6,894 nt of DNA from Deltaproteobacteria bacterium. Its GTDB lineage: Bacteria; Desulfobacterota; Desulfobacteria; Desulfobacterales; SG8-13. Each line of letters begins with the position of its first letter. Within the stretch, counting starts at the first letter, position 1. The position numbers and the translations under genes were made by a program. The stretch is taken from assembly GCA_024639205.1 (NCBI GenBank), contig JAHEIV010000159.1, forward strand, positions 1 to 6,894. The letters run 5' to 3'. The notes beneath the pieces are model-generated. The model worked only from the letters and a program-made list of their open reading frames with translations, had not been told where the DNA came from and did no database searches. Of this stretch, positions 5,241 to 6,894 are shown one piece after another.

Positions 5241-6894
5241 ATGGCGGTGAAGCCGCCTGAAGGACCGCAGGCGCTCCCGATGAACAAAAAGCAAACCAAA
5301 CCTTCGATATCCACCTCGGCTGCAAAAGACGCCGCGCGGCGCAAGCGGGAGGGTGTGCTTATCATCGTCATCACGATAGTGGTGGCCCTTCTGACCTTTG
5401 CCGAATTCCGCATCATCCATTTTGGAACAGAAATCCCGGTCTCCAACACGATCTTGATGTTCATCCTGATCAACATCAACCTGCTGTTGCTGATCCTGCT
5501 CATATTCCTGGTTTTCCGGAACCTGGTCAAACTTCTTTATGAAAGAAAACGCAAGGTGATGGGCGCCAAACTGCGCACAAGGCTCGTTGTTGCTTTTATC
5601 GCCCTTACCTTGCTGCCCACCATCGTGCTTTTTTTCTTTTCGATCAGTTTTATCACCACAAGCATCGACTTCTGGTTCAATGTTCCGGTGGAATCGGCAC
5701 TGGAGAATTCTCTGACGGTCGGCAGAAGCATCTACCGCCGCCTGGAGGAAAACCATCATTTCTATCTGGAACGGGCAAGCTATCAGATCGTGAAAAAAAA
5801 GTTGATAGATCAGGCTAACCTCAATAGCCTTTCCCGTTACATTCGGGTAGTTCAGCGAGAGTTCAACCTCGATGCGGTGGAAGTTTACGACGTCAATGCC
5901 CGTCGCCTGACGTTTGCCGTTTCCGAACAGTTGGAAAATCGACCCCTGGAAGTCGTTTCCACCGATAAGCTCATGCAGGACATCGTGCCTGACAGCGTGT
6001 GGTCCGAATCCATATTTGTTCCCAAGGGCGAGCTGGTTCGCACCATCAGCACGGTTCCCTTCGGGGTGGACCGCAACCAGATTGAAGGATTCGTCGTGCT
6101 TTCCAACATCCTCCCGCCGGATTTGTCTCAAAATATGAAATCCATCTCACGCGGCTTCGAAGAGTACCAGCAAATCAAGCTGCTGAAAAACCCGATCCAG
6201 ACGACCTATTACATAGTTTTGTCGATCGTGGCGCTGCTGGTGCTGTTCTGTGCCATCTGGTTTGGTTTCTACCTGGCACGCTCCATCAGCATCCCCATAA
6301 AGGAGCTGGCGGAAGGCACCCGGCGAGTTGCAGAGGGAGAATTGGGCTTCACCATCGATCCGGTTGCCGACGACGAAATCGGCAGTCTGGTGGAGTCGTT
6401 TAACAAAATGACACGCGATCTGCGGATCAGTCGAGAACAGCTGGAACTATCGGCATTGATGCTGCAGCAGCAGAACGTCGAGATTGAAGAGAAACGGCAG
6501 TACATGGCGGTTGTTCTTAAAAACGTGTCCGCCGGCGTGATTACCCTGGATGCCAGAGGCATCGTAACGACCATCAACAAGTCGGCCGAAAAAATGCTCG
6601 GCCTGCCCGCCGGCGATATTCTGAATCAGAGCTATGAAAAACTGCTGGGAGGGAAATACGACCACCTGGCACGCGAAATTTTAGAGGATCTGTCTTCATC
6701 GCGACACGATGCGATTCAGCTTCCACTGCGCCTGACCATTAACGGCCACCCGCGGAGTTTTCTGGTCCATGTCAACTCCTTGGGGGACGATTCCGGAAAC
6801 CACATCGGTATCGTCATGGTCTTCGACGATTTGACGGAAATGGAAAAAGCCCAGCGCATGGTTGCCTGGCGTGAAGTCGCCCGTAGAATCGCCC
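5241..6894 (+). CDS. NtrY-like membrane sensor histidine kinase, N-terminal 551 codons, runs off the right edge
   Basis: The frame is open from 5241 to the window end. A basic N-terminus is followed by transmembrane segments at about 38-54, 68-92 and 114-137, a periplasmic sensing region (about 140-320) and a fourth segment (about 323-345). Then come a HAMP linker (about 346-398, with IPIKELAEGTRRVAEGEL and DDEIGSLVESFNKM), a short coiled region and a PAS domain (about 420-530, with NVSAGVITLDARGIVTTIN). The last residues, MVAWREVARRIA, are the NtrY-type lead into the H-box; the phosphoacceptor histidine of 'HEIKNPLTP' should be the next residue beyond the edge. NtrY kinases usually phosphorylate NtrX, a sigma54-type response regulator, in nitrogen, redox or envelope control; the signal here is unknown. 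The start is uncertain. ATG 5241 has coding-like third positions but no Shine-Dalgarno sequence. ATG 5280, in the same frame and 13 codons shorter, has a weak AGG 8 nt upstream. It follows DUF4390 by 20 bp, probably in one operon. Confidence 0.92.
   Translation, partial: MAVKPPEGPQALPMNKKQTKPSISTSAAKDAARRKREGVLIIVITIVVALLTFAEFRIIHFGTEIPVSNTILMFILININLLLLILLIFLVFRNLVKLLYERKRKVMGAKLRTRLVVAFIALTLLPTIVLFFFSISFITTSIDFWFNVPVESALENSLTVGRSIYRRLEENHHFYLERASYQIVKKKLIDQANLNSLSRYIRVVQREFNLDAVEVYDVNARRLTFAVSEQLENRPLEVVSTDKLMQDIVPDSVWSESIFVPKGELVRTISTVPFGVDRNQIEGFVVLSNILPPDLSQNMKSISRGFEEYQQIKLLKNPIQTTYYIVLSIVALLVLFCAIWFGFYLARSISIPIKELAEGTRRVAEGELGFTIDPVADDEIGSLVESFNKMTRDLRISREQLELSALMLQQQNVEIEEKRQYMAVVLKNVSAGVITLDARGIVTTINKSAEKMLGLPAGDILNQSYEKLLGGKYDHLAREILEDLSSSRHDAIQLPLRLTINGHPRSFLVHVNSLGDDSGNHIGIVMVFDDLTEMEKAQRMVAWREVARRIA

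Noticed and set aside
5217..6131. 304-codon open frame on the minus strand
   Set aside because: It lies wholly opposite the NtrY-like kinase, whose domains are clear. The product is rich in His, Asp, Gln and Arg without recognisable motifs, as expected for an antisense shadow.
1..6894. Mobile element, CRISPR array, phage genes, tRNA/rRNA or a defence system
   Set aside because: No spaced direct repeats, transposase or integrase motifs, cloverleaf sequences or defence-type domains were seen; the intact genes are chromosomal housekeeping and signalling types.

Overview
This window looks like ordinary chromosomal DNA from a Gram-negative, sulfate-reducer-like bacterium. My best guess is Desulfobacterota (Desulfobacterales type), based on the protein flavours: a glutaryl-CoA-dehydrogenase-like acyl-CoA dehydrogenase, a COG2509-type flavoprotein, LpxC, and a DUF4390 gene next to an NtrY-type kinase. 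GC content is moderate and codon usage looks even across the genes. No mobile element, CRISPR array, tRNA or rRNA was seen. The taxonomic call is inference.

Layout from left to right: (1) the N-terminal 66 codons of an acyl-CoA dehydrogenase on the minus strand, running off the left edge; (2) divergent from it, a plus-strand FAD-dependent dehydrogenase (341-1733) that still reads as a full-length family member but carries two frame changes and an in-frame TAA, so it is called a pseudogene; (3) tail-to-tail with it, a complete minus-strand comM/yifB AAA+ ATPase gene (1746-3281, GTG start); (4) a 368-bp divergent intergenic region (3282-3649) with sigma70-like promoter candidates for both flanks; (5) complete lpxC (3650-4555), the committed step of lipid A synthesis; (6) a DUF4390 exported protein (4651-5220) behind its own promoter candidate; (7) an NtrY-like membrane sensor histidine kinase (5241 to beyond the right edge), cut just before the expected phosphoacceptor histidine.

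Functionally, lpxC serves outer-membrane biogenesis. DUF4390 and the NtrY-like kinase form a probable two-gene transcription unit in which an exported protein may work with an envelope-facing sensor; a response regulator (NtrX-like) would be expected further right. ComM is a DNA branch-migration helicase of the recombination and natural-transformation pathway and is functionally separate. I did not find a clearly new biological system. The points most worth a second look are the multiply broken flavoprotein gene, the face-to-face promoter arrangement between comM and lpxC, with a predicted leader of about 320 nt for lpxC, and the DUF4390/NtrY pair.
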